Shown: piece after piece, positions 28,900 to 38,166 of the stretch
How the letters are laid out: each line of letters begins with the position of its first letter
Numbering within the stretch: position 1 is the stretch's first letter
Program-made: the position numbers and the translations under genes
DNA from: Curtobacterium flaccumfaciens
Lineage (GTDB): Bacteria; Actinomycetota; Actinomycetes; Actinomycetales; Microbacteriaceae
DNA: 64,000 nucleotides
NCBI GenBank assembly: GCA_029689965.1
Contig: CP121450.1
Coordinates: 558,001 to 622,000 of the forward strand
Direction of reading: 5' to 3'
The notes under the pieces: generated by a model
Databases searched by the model: none
Seen by the model: the letters and a program-made list of their open reading frames with translations, nothing else
Told to the model about the DNA's origin: nothing

Positions 28900-30262
28900 C
28901 AGTGTCCTCCGGTGAGTGGTGCCATCAGTCGTGCGGCCAGGCTCGGCCGTCCGGTCAGTGCTTCCTCGCGGTCGGCCAGGTCGGTCGCCACGAGCCCGGC
29001 GTTCGCGCCGAGGAACCGGAGCGGCTCCGGCTCCCAGTCCGGCGAACGGTGGTTCACCCACGGCAGCGCCGTCAGCGGTGAGGACTCCCCGCGCACGAGG
29101 TCGGCGAGCGTCCGCCCGGCGAGGTTCGTCGTGGACAGGCCGTCGCCCACGTACCCGCCGGCGGTCCCCACGTGTCCGTCCCACGTCACCGAGGCGCACC
29201 AGTCGCGCGGGACGCCCAGCGGGCCACCCCAGGTGTGCGTGATCGGGGCGTCGGCCACCGCCGGGAACAGGTCGACGAGCGCCGAGCGCAGGTGTGCGAA
29301 GACGCGCGGCACCCGGTCGTACCCGGCCGTGATCGACGACCCCCAGCGGTACCGGGCGCCCCGGCCGCCGAACGCGAGGCGGTCGTCCGCGGTCCGCTGG
29401 CCGTAGACGAGCAGGTGCCGGTAGTCCGAGAAGGTCTGCCCGTGCTCCAGGCCGACGCGGTCCCACACCGCGGCCGGCAACGGTGCGGTCGCGATCATGA
29501 GCGAGTACAGCGGCAGGATCCGCCGCCGTGTCTGCGCGAGCTGCGCACCGTACCCCTCGACCGCGATCACCACGGCACCGGCCGAGACGATCCCACGCGT
29601 GGTGACCACGCGCCCTGGAGCCCACGACACGGCGGGCGTGTGCTCCGCGATCCGGACGCCCCGTGCCTCCAGGGCGGCCGCCAGGCCACGGACCAACGCT
29701 GCGGGCTGGACGCGCGCGCAGTCCGGGTCCACGCGACGCCGGCCGAACCGGCCGCGTCGCCCGGGCGACCGTCGCGGTACGTCATGTCGTCGCCCCACGC
29801 GGCGGACGAGTCGACCTCGGCGCGCGCTGCGCGCTCCTGCACGGCGGAGCGGGCGTAGAGGACGGTCCCGCCCTTGACGAAGTCGCAGTCGACCTCGGCT
29901 TCGGACGCGGCACGTCCGACCTCGTCGACGGTGTCGCGCATCGCGGCGCGCAGGGCGATGGCCGCGTCGCGGCCGTGCTCCTCGGCGATCGAGGCGGCGG
30001 AGCGCGGGAACAGGGCGGAGCACCAACCCCCGTTGCGTCCGGACGCGCCGAACCCCGCGATCTCGCGTTCCACGACGACGATCTGGAGGCGCGGGTCGGC
30101 CTGGTGCAGGTACCACGCGGTCCAGAGACCCGTCAGTCCACCCCCGACGATGCACACGTCCGCCGTGGTGTCGCCGTCGAGCGGCGGCCGGGGCGTCAGG
30201 TCGTCGCGTCCGGAGGACACGAGCGCGTCGAGCCAGAACGAGACGCCCCGGTAGCCGGTCAC
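28899..30262 (-). CDS. FAD-dependent oxidoreductase, PuuB (gamma-glutamylputrescine oxidase)-like
   Basis: DAO-superfamily flavoenzyme of about 455 residues. N-terminal YRGVSFWLD lead-in, FAD motif VCIVGGGLTGLWTAWYL, GFGASGRNGGWCSALFP typical of PuuB/OrdL proteins, and C-terminal GGYVGDGLSTTNLAGR. A C is missing near 29730 (VAWTPDCARVQPAAL). GTG 30262 lies 2 bp after the aminotransferase stop. No gamma-glutamylputrescine synthetase (PuuA) is in the window, so the substrate could be a free polyamine or amino acid. Confidence 0.82.
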
Positions 30263-30264
30263 GG

Positions 30265-31695
30265 TCAGATCTTCGACGCGGCCTCGGACAGCACGCTCCG
30301 CAGGATCGAGGTGATCTCGCGGAACTCCGGCTGCCCGATGGTGAGCGGCGGAGCGAGCTGCACCACCGGGTCGCCGCGGTCGTCGGCGCGGCAGTACAAC
30401 CCGGCGTCGAACAGCGCCTTGGAGAGGAACCCGCGGAGCAGGCGCTCCGACTCGTCGTCGTCGAAGGTCGTCTTCGTGGCCTTGTCCTTCACGAGCTCGA
30501 TGCCGTAGAAGTACCCGGCGCCGCGGACGTCGCCGACGATGGGCAGGTCGAGCAGGGTGTCGAGCTCGGCCTTGAAGAGCGGGGCGTTCTGCTGGACGTT
30601 CTGCAGCAGCCCCTCTTCCTCGAAGATGTCGAGGTTCTCCATCGCGACGGCGGCCGAGACCGGGTGCCCGCCGAACGTGTAGCCGTGGTAGAAGGTCGTG
30701 TCGCCCTTCGAGAACGGCTCGAACAGCTTGTCGCTGATGATCGTCGCGCCGATGGGGGAGTACCCGGAGGTCATCGCCTTCGCGCACGTGATCATGTCCG
30801 GCACGAAGTCGTACGTGTCGCACGCGAACATCGTGCCGATGCGGCCGAACGCGCAGATGACCTCGTCGGAGACCAGCAGGACGTCGTACTCGTCGCAGAT
30901 CTCGCGGACCCGCTGGAAGTACCCGGGTGGCGGGGTGAAGCAGCCGCCGGAGTTCTGCACGGGCTCGAGGAAGACCGCGGCGACGGTGTCCGGGCCCTCG
31001 AACTCGATCATCTCGCGGATGCGCTCGGCCGCCCAGAAGCCGAACTCCTCCTCGCTCTCGCCGGCGAAGCCCATCTCGGCCGCGCGGTAGTAGTTCGTGT
31101 TCGGGACGCGGAAGCCACCGGGGGCGAGCGGCTCGAACATCTGCTTCATCGCCGGGATGCCGGTGATCGCGAGCGCGCCCTGCGGCGTGCCGTGGTAGGC
31201 CACCGCGCGGGAGATCACCTTGTGCTTCATCGGCTTGCCGCGGAGCTTCCAGTAGTACTTCGCGAGCTTGAACGCGGTCTCGACGGCCTCACCGCCACCG
31301 GTCGAGAAGAACACCTTGTTGAGGTCGCCCGGCGCGTGGTCCGCCAGGCGGTCCGCGAGCTCGATCGCCGCGGGGTGCGCGTACGACCAGATCGGGAAGA
31401 AGGACAGCGTCTCGGCCTGCTTGGCGGCCATCTCGGCGAGCCGCTTCCGGCCGTGCCCGGCGGCGACGACGAACAGGCCGGAGAGCCCGTCGATGTAGCC
31501 CTTGCCGTGGCTGTCGTAGACGTGGTGCCCCTCGCCACGGACCATGATCGGCACGTCGGCGCCGGCCTGGTTCGCACCGTGCCGGGCGAAGTGCATCCAC
31601 AGGTGGTCGCGGGACTTCTGCTGCAGAGCGGCATCGTCGACCGGGGCGAACGGGTCGTAGGAGCCGAGGCGGGTGGTCTGGTCGGACATGGTCAT
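30265..31695 (-). CDS. Class III aminotransferase, putrescine/omega-amine:pyruvate type
   Basis: Intact 476-residue PLP enzyme. FFSTGGGEAVETAFKLA, AYHGTPQGALA, EPVQNSGGCF, SDEVICAFGR, PLP lysine in TCAKAMTSGYSPIG, and YTFGGHPVSAAVA, matching SpuC-like polyamine:pyruvate and beta-alanine:pyruvate aminotransferases. Would convert putrescine to 4-aminobutanal, feeding the aldehyde dehydrogenase at 32309. ATG 31695 overlaps the regulator's stop as ATGA; ATG 31689 is an alternative. In an operon with two flavin oxidases downstream. Confidence 0.88.
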   Translation of the reverse strand: MTMSDQTTRLGSYDPFAPVDDAALQQKSRDHLWMHFARHGANQAGADVPIMVRGEGHHVYDSHGKGYIDGLSGLFVVAAGHGRKRLAEMAAKQAETLSFFPIWSYAHPAAIELADRLADHAPGDLNKVFFSTGGGEAVETAFKLAKYYWKLRGKPMKHKVISRAVAYHGTPQGALAITGIPAMKQMFEPLAPGGFRVPNTNYYRAAEMGFAGESEEEFGFWAAERIREMIEFEGPDTVAAVFLEPVQNSGGCFTPPPGYFQRVREICDEYDVLLVSDEVICAFGRIGTMFACDTYDFVPDMITCAKAMTSGYSPIGATIISDKLFEPFSKGDTTFYHGYTFGGHPVSAAVAMENLDIFEEEGLLQNVQQNAPLFKAELDTLLDLPIVGDVRGAGYFYGIELVKDKATKTTFDDDESERLLRGFLSKALFDAGLYCRADDRGDPVVQLAPPLTIGQPEFREITSILRSVLSEAASKI

Positions 31696-32162
31696 CGCGT
31701 TCCCCAGTCGTAAAGCTGTTTGCGGAGTTGCAGGTAGACGAAGGTCTCGGTGGCGGTCACGCCCGGGATGGCCCGGATCGTGCCGTTGAGCAGCTCGATG
31801 AGGTCGTCGTCGTCCTCGCAGACGACCTCCACCATGAGGTCGAAGCTGCCGGCCGTCATCACGAGGTAGTCGACCGCCGGGAGCTGCTCGAGCGCGTCGG
31901 CCACCTTGCGGGTGTCGCCGTTCACGCGGATGCCGATCATCGCCTGCCGGTGGAAGCCAAGCTGCATGGGGTCGGTGACCGCGACGATCTGCATGACGCC
32001 GGTCTCGGTCAGCTTCTGGACGCGCTGCCGGACCGCCGCCTCGCTGAGACCGACGGCCTTGCCGATCTCGCCGTACGGACGGCGCCCGTCCGCCTGGAGT
32101 TGCTCGATGATCCGCTTCGAGGTGTCGTCGATCGGTCCGGGACGTCGTGGTGCTGCCGCCAT
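31692..32162 (-). CDS. Lrp/AsnC-family transcriptional regulator
   Basis: Intact, about 156 residues. N-terminal helix-turn-helix (RRPYGEIGKAVGLSEAAVRQRVQKL) and a C-terminal RAM ligand-binding domain (FHRQAMIGIRV, VMTAGSFDLMVEVVC). First gene of the minus-strand polyamine operon and divergent from the aldehyde dehydrogenase-pot operon. Lrp-type local regulators usually activate the adjacent catabolic genes in response to substrate, so it probably controls both directions. Confidence 0.9.
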   Translation of the reverse strand: MAAAPRRPGPIDDTSKRIIEQLQADGRRPYGEIGKAVGLSEAAVRQRVQKLTETGVMQIVAVTDPMQLGFHRQAMIGIRVNGDTRKVADALEQLPAVDYLVMTAGSFDLMVEVVCEDDDDLIELLNGTIRAIPGVTATETFVYLQLRKQLYDWGTR

Positions 32163-32308
32163 GCCGCACAGCATTGCAGTGACCTTCGCGAGAAAGCAAG
32201 GGATTTCGTTGTGAACACCGTGTTTCGCGACGATTTCCGTTGTTACGGTTCTCCACAACCTGCGGATTCTTCTTCCGTGCCGTCGGATTCCGTGCCAGTA
32301 TCGCCGCC
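32163..32308. promoter_or_regulatory. Divergent promoter region of the polyamine operons
   Basis: 146-bp gap between lrp-like and aldehyde dehydrogenase starts. It is markedly richer in A+T than its surroundings (runs such as GGGATTTCGTTGTGAACACC, GATTTCCGTTGTTACGG and GGATTCTTCTTCC). Several TTCCG/CGGAA half sites are spread through it, as expected for an Lrp-type octamer. No exact promoter boxes could be fixed. Confidence 0.45.
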
Positions 32309-33760
32309 ATGCTGGACACGACGAAGACAGCGACGGAGACGCACGAGGTGCGCAACTTCGTCGGGGGCACGTCCGTCGCGTCGCGCGCCGATGTCGCCTT
32401 CGATCTCGTCGACCCGACCGACGAGCACGTCTACGGCACCTCGCCGGTGTCGACCGCCGCCGACGTGGACGCCGCGTTCGCCGCAGCGAGCACCGCGTTC
32501 GAGACCTGGCGCAGCACGACCCCGGGGAACGCCAGCTCGCGCTCTTCCGGATCGCCGACGCGATGGAGCAGCGGGCGGAGGAGTTCGCCGACCTCGAGTC
32601 GCTCGACACCGGGAAGCCCGCGCCACCCTCGTCGAGGACGAGATCCTGCTGTCCGTCGACCAGATCCGGTTCTTCGCCGGGGCCGCCCGGAACCTCGAGG
32701 GGCGCAGCGCCGGCGAGTACATGCCCGACCACACCTCGTTCGTCCGCCGCGAGCCGATCGGCGTCGTCGCCCAGGTCACCCCGTGGAACTACCCGCTCAA
32801 CATGGCGGTGTGGAAGTTCGCCCCGGCGCTCGCCGCGGGGAACACGACCGTCCTGAAGCCGAGCGACACCACGCCGCTCTCCACCCTGCTCCTCGCCGAG
32901 GTCGCCGCCGAGTTCCTGCCGCCGGGCGTCCTCAACGTCGTCGTGGGGGACCGCACCACCGGCGCCGCCATGATCGACCACCGGACGCCGCAGCTCGTGT
33001 CCATCACGGGTTCCGTCCGCGCCGGCATGGAGGTCGCCCGTGCCGCCGCCGGGACCTGAAGCGCACGCACCTCGAGCTCGGTGGCAAGGCTCCCGTGATC
33101 GTGTTCGACGACGCCGACATCCCGTCCGCGGTCGCCGGGATCGTCGCCGCCGGGTTCTTCAACGCCGGGCAGGACTGCACCGCCGCCACCCGGCTGCTCG
33201 TGCAGGACGGCATCCACGACGAGTTCGTGGCGGCGCTCGCCGAAGCCGCCCGAACGGACGCGCAGACCGGCCCGGACGCGCCCACCCCGTACTTCGGCCC
33301 GGTGAACAACGCGAACCAGCTCGCCCACGTCCGGTCCTTCGTCGACACCCTGCCCGACCACGCCTCGATCGCACTCGGCGGCAGTCGTGTCGGTGACCGC
33401 GGCTACTTCCACCAGGCCACGATCGTCTCCGGGCTGCGACAGGACGACCGCGCCGTGCAGCAGGAGATCTTCGGCCCGGTGCAGACGGTGCAGCGCTTCT
33501 CCACCGAGGACGAGGCACTCCGGTGGGCGAACGGCGTCGAGTACGGCCTGGCGAGCTCGGTGTGGACGACGGACCACGGTCGGGCCATGCGCTTCGCCCG
33601 CGACCTCGACTTCGGCTGCGTGTGGATCAACACCCACATCCCGATCGTCGCCGAGATGCCGCACGGCGGGTTCAAGCACAGCGGCTACGGCAAGGACCTG
33701 TCGCAGTACGGCTTCGACGACTACACCCGCATCAAGCACGTCATGTCCTACATCGGCTGA
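32309..33760 (+). CDS. Gamma-aminobutyraldehyde dehydrogenase (aldehyde dehydrogenase family)
   Basis: NAD-dependent enzyme of about 485 residues expected to oxidise 4-aminobutanal to GABA. VRNFVGG start region, VTPWNYPLNMAVWKFAPAL, ITGSVRAG, Glu in LELGGKAPV, catalytic Cys in NAGQDCTAATR, and C-terminal MPHGGFKHSGYGKDLS, which match PatD/PuuC-type aminobutyraldehyde dehydrogenases. Three G/C bases are missing (near 32527, 32618 and 33050), so the ends share one frame while the middle lies in two others. Divergent from the Lrp-like gene, 24 bp before potA. Confidence 0.88.
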   Translation: MLDTTKTATETHEVRNFVGGTSVASRADVAFDLVDPTDEHVYGTSPVSTAADVDAAFAAASTAFETWRSTTPGNASSRSSGSPTRWSSGRRSSPTSSRSTPGSPRHPRRGRDPAVRRPDPVLRRGRPEPRGAQRRRVHARPHLVRPPRADRRRRPGHPVELPAQHGGVEVRPGARRGEHDRPEAERHHAALHPAPRRGRRRVPAAGRPQRRRGGPHHRRRHDRPPDAAARVHHGFRPRRHGGRPCRRRDLKRTHLELGGKAPVIVFDDADIPSAVAGIVAAGFFNAGQDCTAATRLLVQDGIHDEFVAALAEAARTDAQTGPDAPTPYFGPVNNANQLAHVRSFVDTLPDHASIALGGSRVGDRGYFHQATIVSGLRQDDRAVQQEIFGPVQTVQRFSTEDEALRWANGVEYGLASSVWTTDHGRAMRFARDLDFGCVWINTHIPIVAEMPHGGFKHSGYGKDLSQYGFDDYTRIKHVMSYIG

Positions 33761-33784
33761 GGCCGACCACCCCCTGGAGGCACC

Positions 33785-34972
33785 ATGGCAATGACCGGCA
33801 CCTTCGCCGAATCGGGAGCCGATCTCCGGCTCGAACAGATCACCAAGTCCTTCCCCGGGCACACCGCGGTCGACGCGCTCGACCTGACCGTCCCCGCGGG
33901 GTCGTTCTTCGCCCTGCTCGGCCCCTCCGGCTGCGGGAAGACCACGACGCTCCGGCTCGTCGCCGGGCTCGAGGAACCCACGAGCGGCACGATCACGATC
34001 GGCGGGCGGGACGTCACCGACACGAAGCCGTACCAGCGGCCCGTCAACACGGTGTTCCAGAACTACGCGCTGTTCCCGCACATGAGCGTCCTCGACAACG
34101 TCGCGTTCGGGTTGAAGCGCCGCCGGATCCCGGACCCGATGACGAAGGCGCGCGAGGCCCTGCACCTGGTCGAGCTCGACGACTCCGCGAGCAAGCGTCC
34201 CGCCCAGCTCTCCGGCGGCATGCAGCAGCGCGTCGCCCTGGCCCGGGCGATCGTGAACCGGCCGGCGCTGCTCCTGCTCGACGAACCGCTCGGCGCGCTC
34301 GACCTGAAGCTGCGGCACCAGATGCAGCTCGAGCTGAAGACCATCCAGGCCGAGGTCGGCCTGACCTTCCTGCACGTGACCCACGATCAAGAGGAAGCCA
34401 TGACGATGGCCGACACGGTCGCCGTCATGAACGGCGGCCGCATCGAGCAGATGGGCAGCCCCCAGGACCTGTACGAGCTGCCCCGGACCGCGTTCGTCGC
34501 GAACTTCCTCGGGCAGTCGAACCTGCTCGAGGGCGAGGTCCGCGGCACCGAGGGCGGCCTGCTCGTGGTCGCGACGGGGGCCGGTACCCTCGCCCTCCCG
34601 GCTGCGCGCGCCGTCGCGACGTCCGGTCGCGTCGTCGTCGGTGTCCGGCCGGAGAAGCTCAAGATCCGCACCGCCGAGCCGGCGCACGAGGCCGGCCGCA
34701 ACATCCTCGGCCCGGGTCGCGTCGTCGACGTCTCGTTCTCCGGCGTCAGCACCCAGTACCTCGTCGACGTCCCCGGCGCGGGTCGCGTCTCCGTCTTCGC
34801 GCAGAACTCGAAGGGCGGGCCGCGGATCGCGATGGGTACCGAGGTCTGGCTCACGTGGGGCGTCGACCACGGTTTCGGCCTGGAGGCGCACCCCGCGTCC
34901 GACGCGACCGTCACCGCCGGAGCCGACCCGCGCCTCCAGTCCGCGCCCTCCACCGCAGGAGCGGTCGCGTGA
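33785..34972 (+). CDS. potA: Spermidine/putrescine ABC transporter ATP-binding protein
   Basis: Intact 395-residue ATPase of the polyamine importer. Walker [12 protein letters not shown]-loop [13 protein letters not shown] signature [14 protein letters not shown], Walker [14 protein letters not shown]-loop VTHDQEEA, then a C-terminal TOBE domain ([12 protein letters not shown]). GGAGG stands seven bases before the ATG. The stop overlaps potD (GTGA). The final tail contains the 17-mer CCGACCCGCGCCTCCAG shared with two other genes. Confidence 0.94.
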   Translation: MAMTGTFAESGADLRLEQITKSFPGHTAVDALDLTVPAGSFFALLGPSGCGKTTTLRLVAGLEEPTSGTITIGGRDVTDTKPYQRPVNTVFQNYALFPHMSVLDNVAFGLKRRRIPDPMTKAREALHLVELDDSASKRPAQLSGGMQQRVALARAIVNRPALLLLDEPLGALDLKLRHQMQLELKTIQAEVGLTFLHVTHDQEEAMTMADTVAVMNGGRIEQMGSPQDLYELPRTAFVANFLGQSNLLEGEVRGTEGGLLVVATGAGTLALPAARAVATSGRVVVGVRPEKLKIRTAEPAHEAGRNILGPGRVVDVSFSGVSTQYLVDVPGAGRVSVFAQNSKGGPRIAMGTEVWLTWGVDHGFGLEAHPASDATVTAGADPRLQSAPSTAGAVA

Positions 34973-36176
34973 GCAGCCGGCCCGACCTGGTGCGCGGGCT
35001 GACGTCCGCGCGGGTGAGCCGACGGGGGTTCCTGGCCGGCGGCGGCGCGGCCGCCGTCGCGACGCTGCTCGCCGGGTGCAGCATCAAGGGGTCCGCCGCG
35101 TCGATGGGTCCGGCCGTCGACTGGACGGCGTTCTGGAAGGACGCCAAGCCGACCAAGGAGCTCAACTTCGCGAACTGGCCGCTGTACATCGACTCCGATC
35201 ACGGCAAGTCCGAGTCGCTCGCGCTCTTCAAGAAGACGACGGGGATCTCGGTCGACTACCAGGCGGTCATCCAGGACAACGCCACGTTCTACGCGACCGT
35301 CTCGCCGATCCTCCGCGCGCAGGGTGCCACCGGGTACGACCTCGTCGTGATGACGAACGGGTACGAGCTTACCGAGATGATCAAGAACGGGTTCGTGTGC
35401 GAACTCGACCACTCCCGGTTGCCGAACTTCGCCGCGAACGCGTCCGACTCGGTGAAGGACCCGATCTACGACCCGGGCAACAAGCACTCCGTCGTCTGGC
35501 AGACCGGGTTCACCGGACTCGCGTACAACCCGAAGTACACCGGCCGGAAGATCACCTCGTTCAAGGACCTGCTCGATCCTGCGTTCGCGGGCCGCATCGG
35601 GCTGATGAGCGACAACACCGAGCTCGGCTCCCTGGCCCTGCTCGCGCTCGGCATCGCGCCGGAGAAGTCCACGCCGGCGGACTGGCGTCGCGCGCAGCAC
35701 TGGCTCCGCGAACTCCGCCGAGCGTGACCGGGTTCTACGACCAGAGCTACATCAACCGGCTCGAGAACGGCGACACCTGGATCACGCAGGCATGGTCGGG
35801 CGACGTGTTCCAGGCGCAGCAGTCCGGGTTCCCGCACCTGGAGTTCGTCACGCCCGAGGAGGGGCAGATGACCTGGCACGACAACATGCTCATCCCGCGC
35901 CAGGCCTCGAACCCCGTGTCGGCGCTCGAGTGGATGAACTTCTACTACACGCCGAAGGTCGCCGGCATCGTCGAGGACTGGGTGAACTACGTCTGTCCGG
36001 TGCCCGGCGCCGAGGACTACGTGCGGAACGAGCTCGACGACGCCACGGTGGCGGACAGCCCGCTGGTGTTCCCGTCGTCGGAGGTCCTGGCGAAGTCGCA
36101 CGAGTTCCGGGTGTTCGAGAACTACGACGAGTACTCGGAGTGGAACGGCATCTTCAACGCGGTGGCGCAGTCGTGA
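34969..36176 (+). CDS. potD: Spermidine/putrescine ABC transporter substrate-binding lipoprotein
   Basis: About 403 residues. Signal with Tat-like SRRGFLAGGGA and lipobox LLAGC, so probably exported folded and lipid-anchored. The mature part has NFANWPLYID, YDLVVMTNGYE, VWQTGFTGLAYNP, the substrate-site region WITQAWSGDV, and PEEGQMTWHDNMLIP, characteristic of PotD/PotF. A C is missing near 35720 (LRELRPSVTGFYDQ); without repair the N-terminal half ends early. GTG start overlaps potA and the stop overlaps potB. Confidence 0.92.
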
Positions 36177-37093
36177 CGGCCGTCGGCGTGACACCCGGTC
36201 TCGGTGCCGGCCCCGCTCCGGTCCGTCGCGGTCGTCGTCGCAGTACGCCGTTCCTGCTCGCACTGGTCGGGACCGCGTACCTCTGCGTGTTCTTCGTCAT
36301 CCCGCTCGTGTCCGGGCTCATCGTCTCGCTCATGTCGGGCAACCCGGACGACGGCTACACGTTCACGTGGAACTTCGGGATCTACTCGTCCCTGTTCGTG
36401 GACCCGCAGGTGCCGTACCTGACGTTCCTGCTCCGATCGCTCTGGTACGGCTTCGCTGCAACGCTCGTGACCATCATCGTCGGTTACCCCGTCGCCTACT
36501 TCATCGCGTTCCGGGTCTCTCCGCGGTGGAAGAACCCGCTGCTCATGCTCGTGTTCGTCAGCTTCCTGGTGTCGTTCATCATCCGCACCGACATGTGGGC
36601 CTTCGTGCTCGCGTCGCAAGGGCCCGTCGTCACGTTGCTGCAGGGGATCGGGCTCGCTGGCAAGGACTTCCACATCCTCGGCACCGGCGGCGCGGTCATC
36701 TTCGGCGACGCGTACAACGACCTCGCGTTCATGGTGCTGCCGATCTACGCCGCACTCGAACGGATCGACCCCCGGCTCGGCGAGGCGGCCAACGACCTGT
36801 ACGCAGGGAAGTTCCGGGCGTTCTGGCACACCACGCTGCCGCTGTCCCGCTCGGGCATCTTCGCCGGGGTGCTCCTCGTGTTCATCGACTGTGTGGGCGA
36901 CCCGGTGAACTCGTCGCTCCTCGGCGGGACGAACACGTACACGATCGGCCAGGCCATCCAGGACGCCTACTCCGGCAACCAGCAGTACAACGTCGCCGCA
37001 GCGCTGTCGACCGTGCTCATGGTCGTGCTCGGGATCATCCTGTTCATCTACGCCCGCGTCTCCGGCACCGACGACCTCGAGGACCTCGTATGA
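36173..37093 (+). CDS. potB: Spermidine/putrescine ABC transporter permease PotB
   Basis: Intact 306-residue inner permease with six membrane helices. LLALVGTAYLCVFFVIPLV is the first; the EAA loop coupling to PotA is GEAANDLYAGKFRAFWHTTL. GTG start overlaps potD as GTGA and the end overlaps potC as ATGA. Confidence 0.93.
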   Translation: MTAVGVTPGLGAGPAPVRRGRRRSTPFLLALVGTAYLCVFFVIPLVSGLIVSLMSGNPDDGYTFTWNFGIYSSLFVDPQVPYLTFLLRSLWYGFAATLVTIIVGYPVAYFIAFRVSPRWKNPLLMLVFVSFLVSFIIRTDMWAFVLASQGPVVTLLQGIGLAGKDFHILGTGGAVIFGDAYNDLAFMVLPIYAALERIDPRLGEAANDLYAGKFRAFWHTTLPLSRSGIFAGVLLVFIDCVGDPVNSSLLGGTNTYTIGQAIQDAYSGNQQYNVAAALSTVLMVVLGIILFIYARVSGTDDLEDLV

Positions 37094-37968
37094 CCTCCGT
37101 CGCACCAACTCGCTCGTCCGCCGCCCCGACGTCGCCCCTTACCGGTGCGACCGGTCGTCTCCCGGGCCGTCACGGCGTGAACCGTCGCGGGCCGTGGCTC
37201 GCCATCGTGTACTGGGTCGTCATCGCCATCACCCTCGTGCCGATCGTCTACATGATCGTGTACTCGTTCAACGACGCCCCGACGAACCGGCTGTCGTTCG
37301 CCTGGAACGGCTTCACGACGTACTGGTACGCGAACCTCGTGAACGTGTCCGGGCTCGGGCAGGCGTTCGTCACCTCGGTCGTCATCGCGCTGCTCGCAGC
37401 GATCGTCTCCGTCGCGATCGGCCTCCCCCTGGCCCTGGCGCTCGAGCGGTACAGGTTCTTCGGCAGAGGTGCCGTCAACGCCGTGGTGTTCGCGGACATC
37501 GCGGCACCGTCGATCGTCGTCGGGTCGGCGTCGCTGTCGTTCTTCCTGTCGATCGGTCTCGGCACCGGGTTCCTGACCGTGCTGATCACGCACGTGGCGT
37601 TCGACGTCGCCTACGTCGTGGTCGTGCTCCGAGCGAGGATCGCGGGGACGTCGCGGGCGCTCGAGGAGGCCGCGGGCGACCTCGGTGCCACGCCGTTCCA
37701 GGCGTTCCGGCTCGTGACGCTGCCGCTGCTCGCCCCGGGCATGCTGGCTGCCGGGCTGTTGGCCCTGGCGATGTCGATCGACGACTACGTGATCACGTCG
37801 TTCGTCGCCGGACCCTCGGTCACGTTCCCGCTGTTCGTGTACGGCGCCGCGAAGGCCGGGATGCCGCCGCAGGTGCTGTGCTTCGGGACGCTGGTGTTCG
37901 GGGTGGGGCTGCTCGTCGCACTGCTGAACGGGGCGCTGAACCGGCGCTTGACCCGAACGCGCGGCTGA
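37090..37968 (+). CDS. potC: Spermidine/putrescine ABC transporter permease PotC
   Basis: Intact 292-residue second permease. VYMIVYSFNDAP after the first helix and EEAAGDLGATPFQAFRLVTL as EAA loop are typical of PotC, as is SIDDYVITSFV. Last gene of the ALDH-potADBC operon. It converges on the GMC oxidoreductase gene with copy B of the structured element in the gap. Confidence 0.93.
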   Translation: MTSVAPTRSSAAPTSPLTGATGRLPGRHGVNRRGPWLAIVYWVVIAITLVPIVYMIVYSFNDAPTNRLSFAWNGFTTYWYANLVNVSGLGQAFVTSVVIALLAAIVSVAIGLPLALALERYRFFGRGAVNAVVFADIAAPSIVVGSASLSFFLSIGLGTGFLTVLITHVAFDVAYVVVVLRARIAGTSRALEEAAGDLGATPFQAFRLVTLPLLAPGMLAAGLLALAMSIDDYVITSFVAGPSVTFPLFVYGAAKAGMPPQVLCFGTLVFGVGLLVALLNGALNRRLTRTRG

Positions 37969-37998
37969 CGCCGGGCGTGCGATCGGGTCGGAGCTCGA

Positions 37999-38117
37999 TT
38001 GCACTGGACCCGAGCGTTTGACTCGGGAACGGATTTTGCCCGTCCTCGGCTTTCCACTCGGAGAGCAAATCGAAGCCCATCACCGTTGGCGCGGTGGTGG
38101 GCTTCACCCTTGCCCGG
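37999..38117 (-). repeat. Structured dispersed element, copy B
   Basis: Inverted relative to copy A (25935-26048). Read on the minus strand: GAAGCCCACCACCG, loop CGCCAA, CGGTGATGGGCTTC (plus 38072-38105), then CTCCGAGTGGA, then CCCGAG/CTCGGG, ending CAGTGCAA. Its only mismatch in the main stem is one C-A pair. It occupies the gap between converging potC and the GMC gene, so here it could also act as a terminator. Confidence 0.7.
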
Positions 38118-38166
38118 AAGCACCACCCGGCGGTGGGATCCTCCCGTCACCAGCCTACGTGGTACT

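Noticed and set aside
30265..32370. A 701-residue aminotransferase with an N-terminal extension
   Set aside because: The extension overlaps the intact Lrp-type gene in another frame; the ATGA overlap at 31692-31695 marks the real start.
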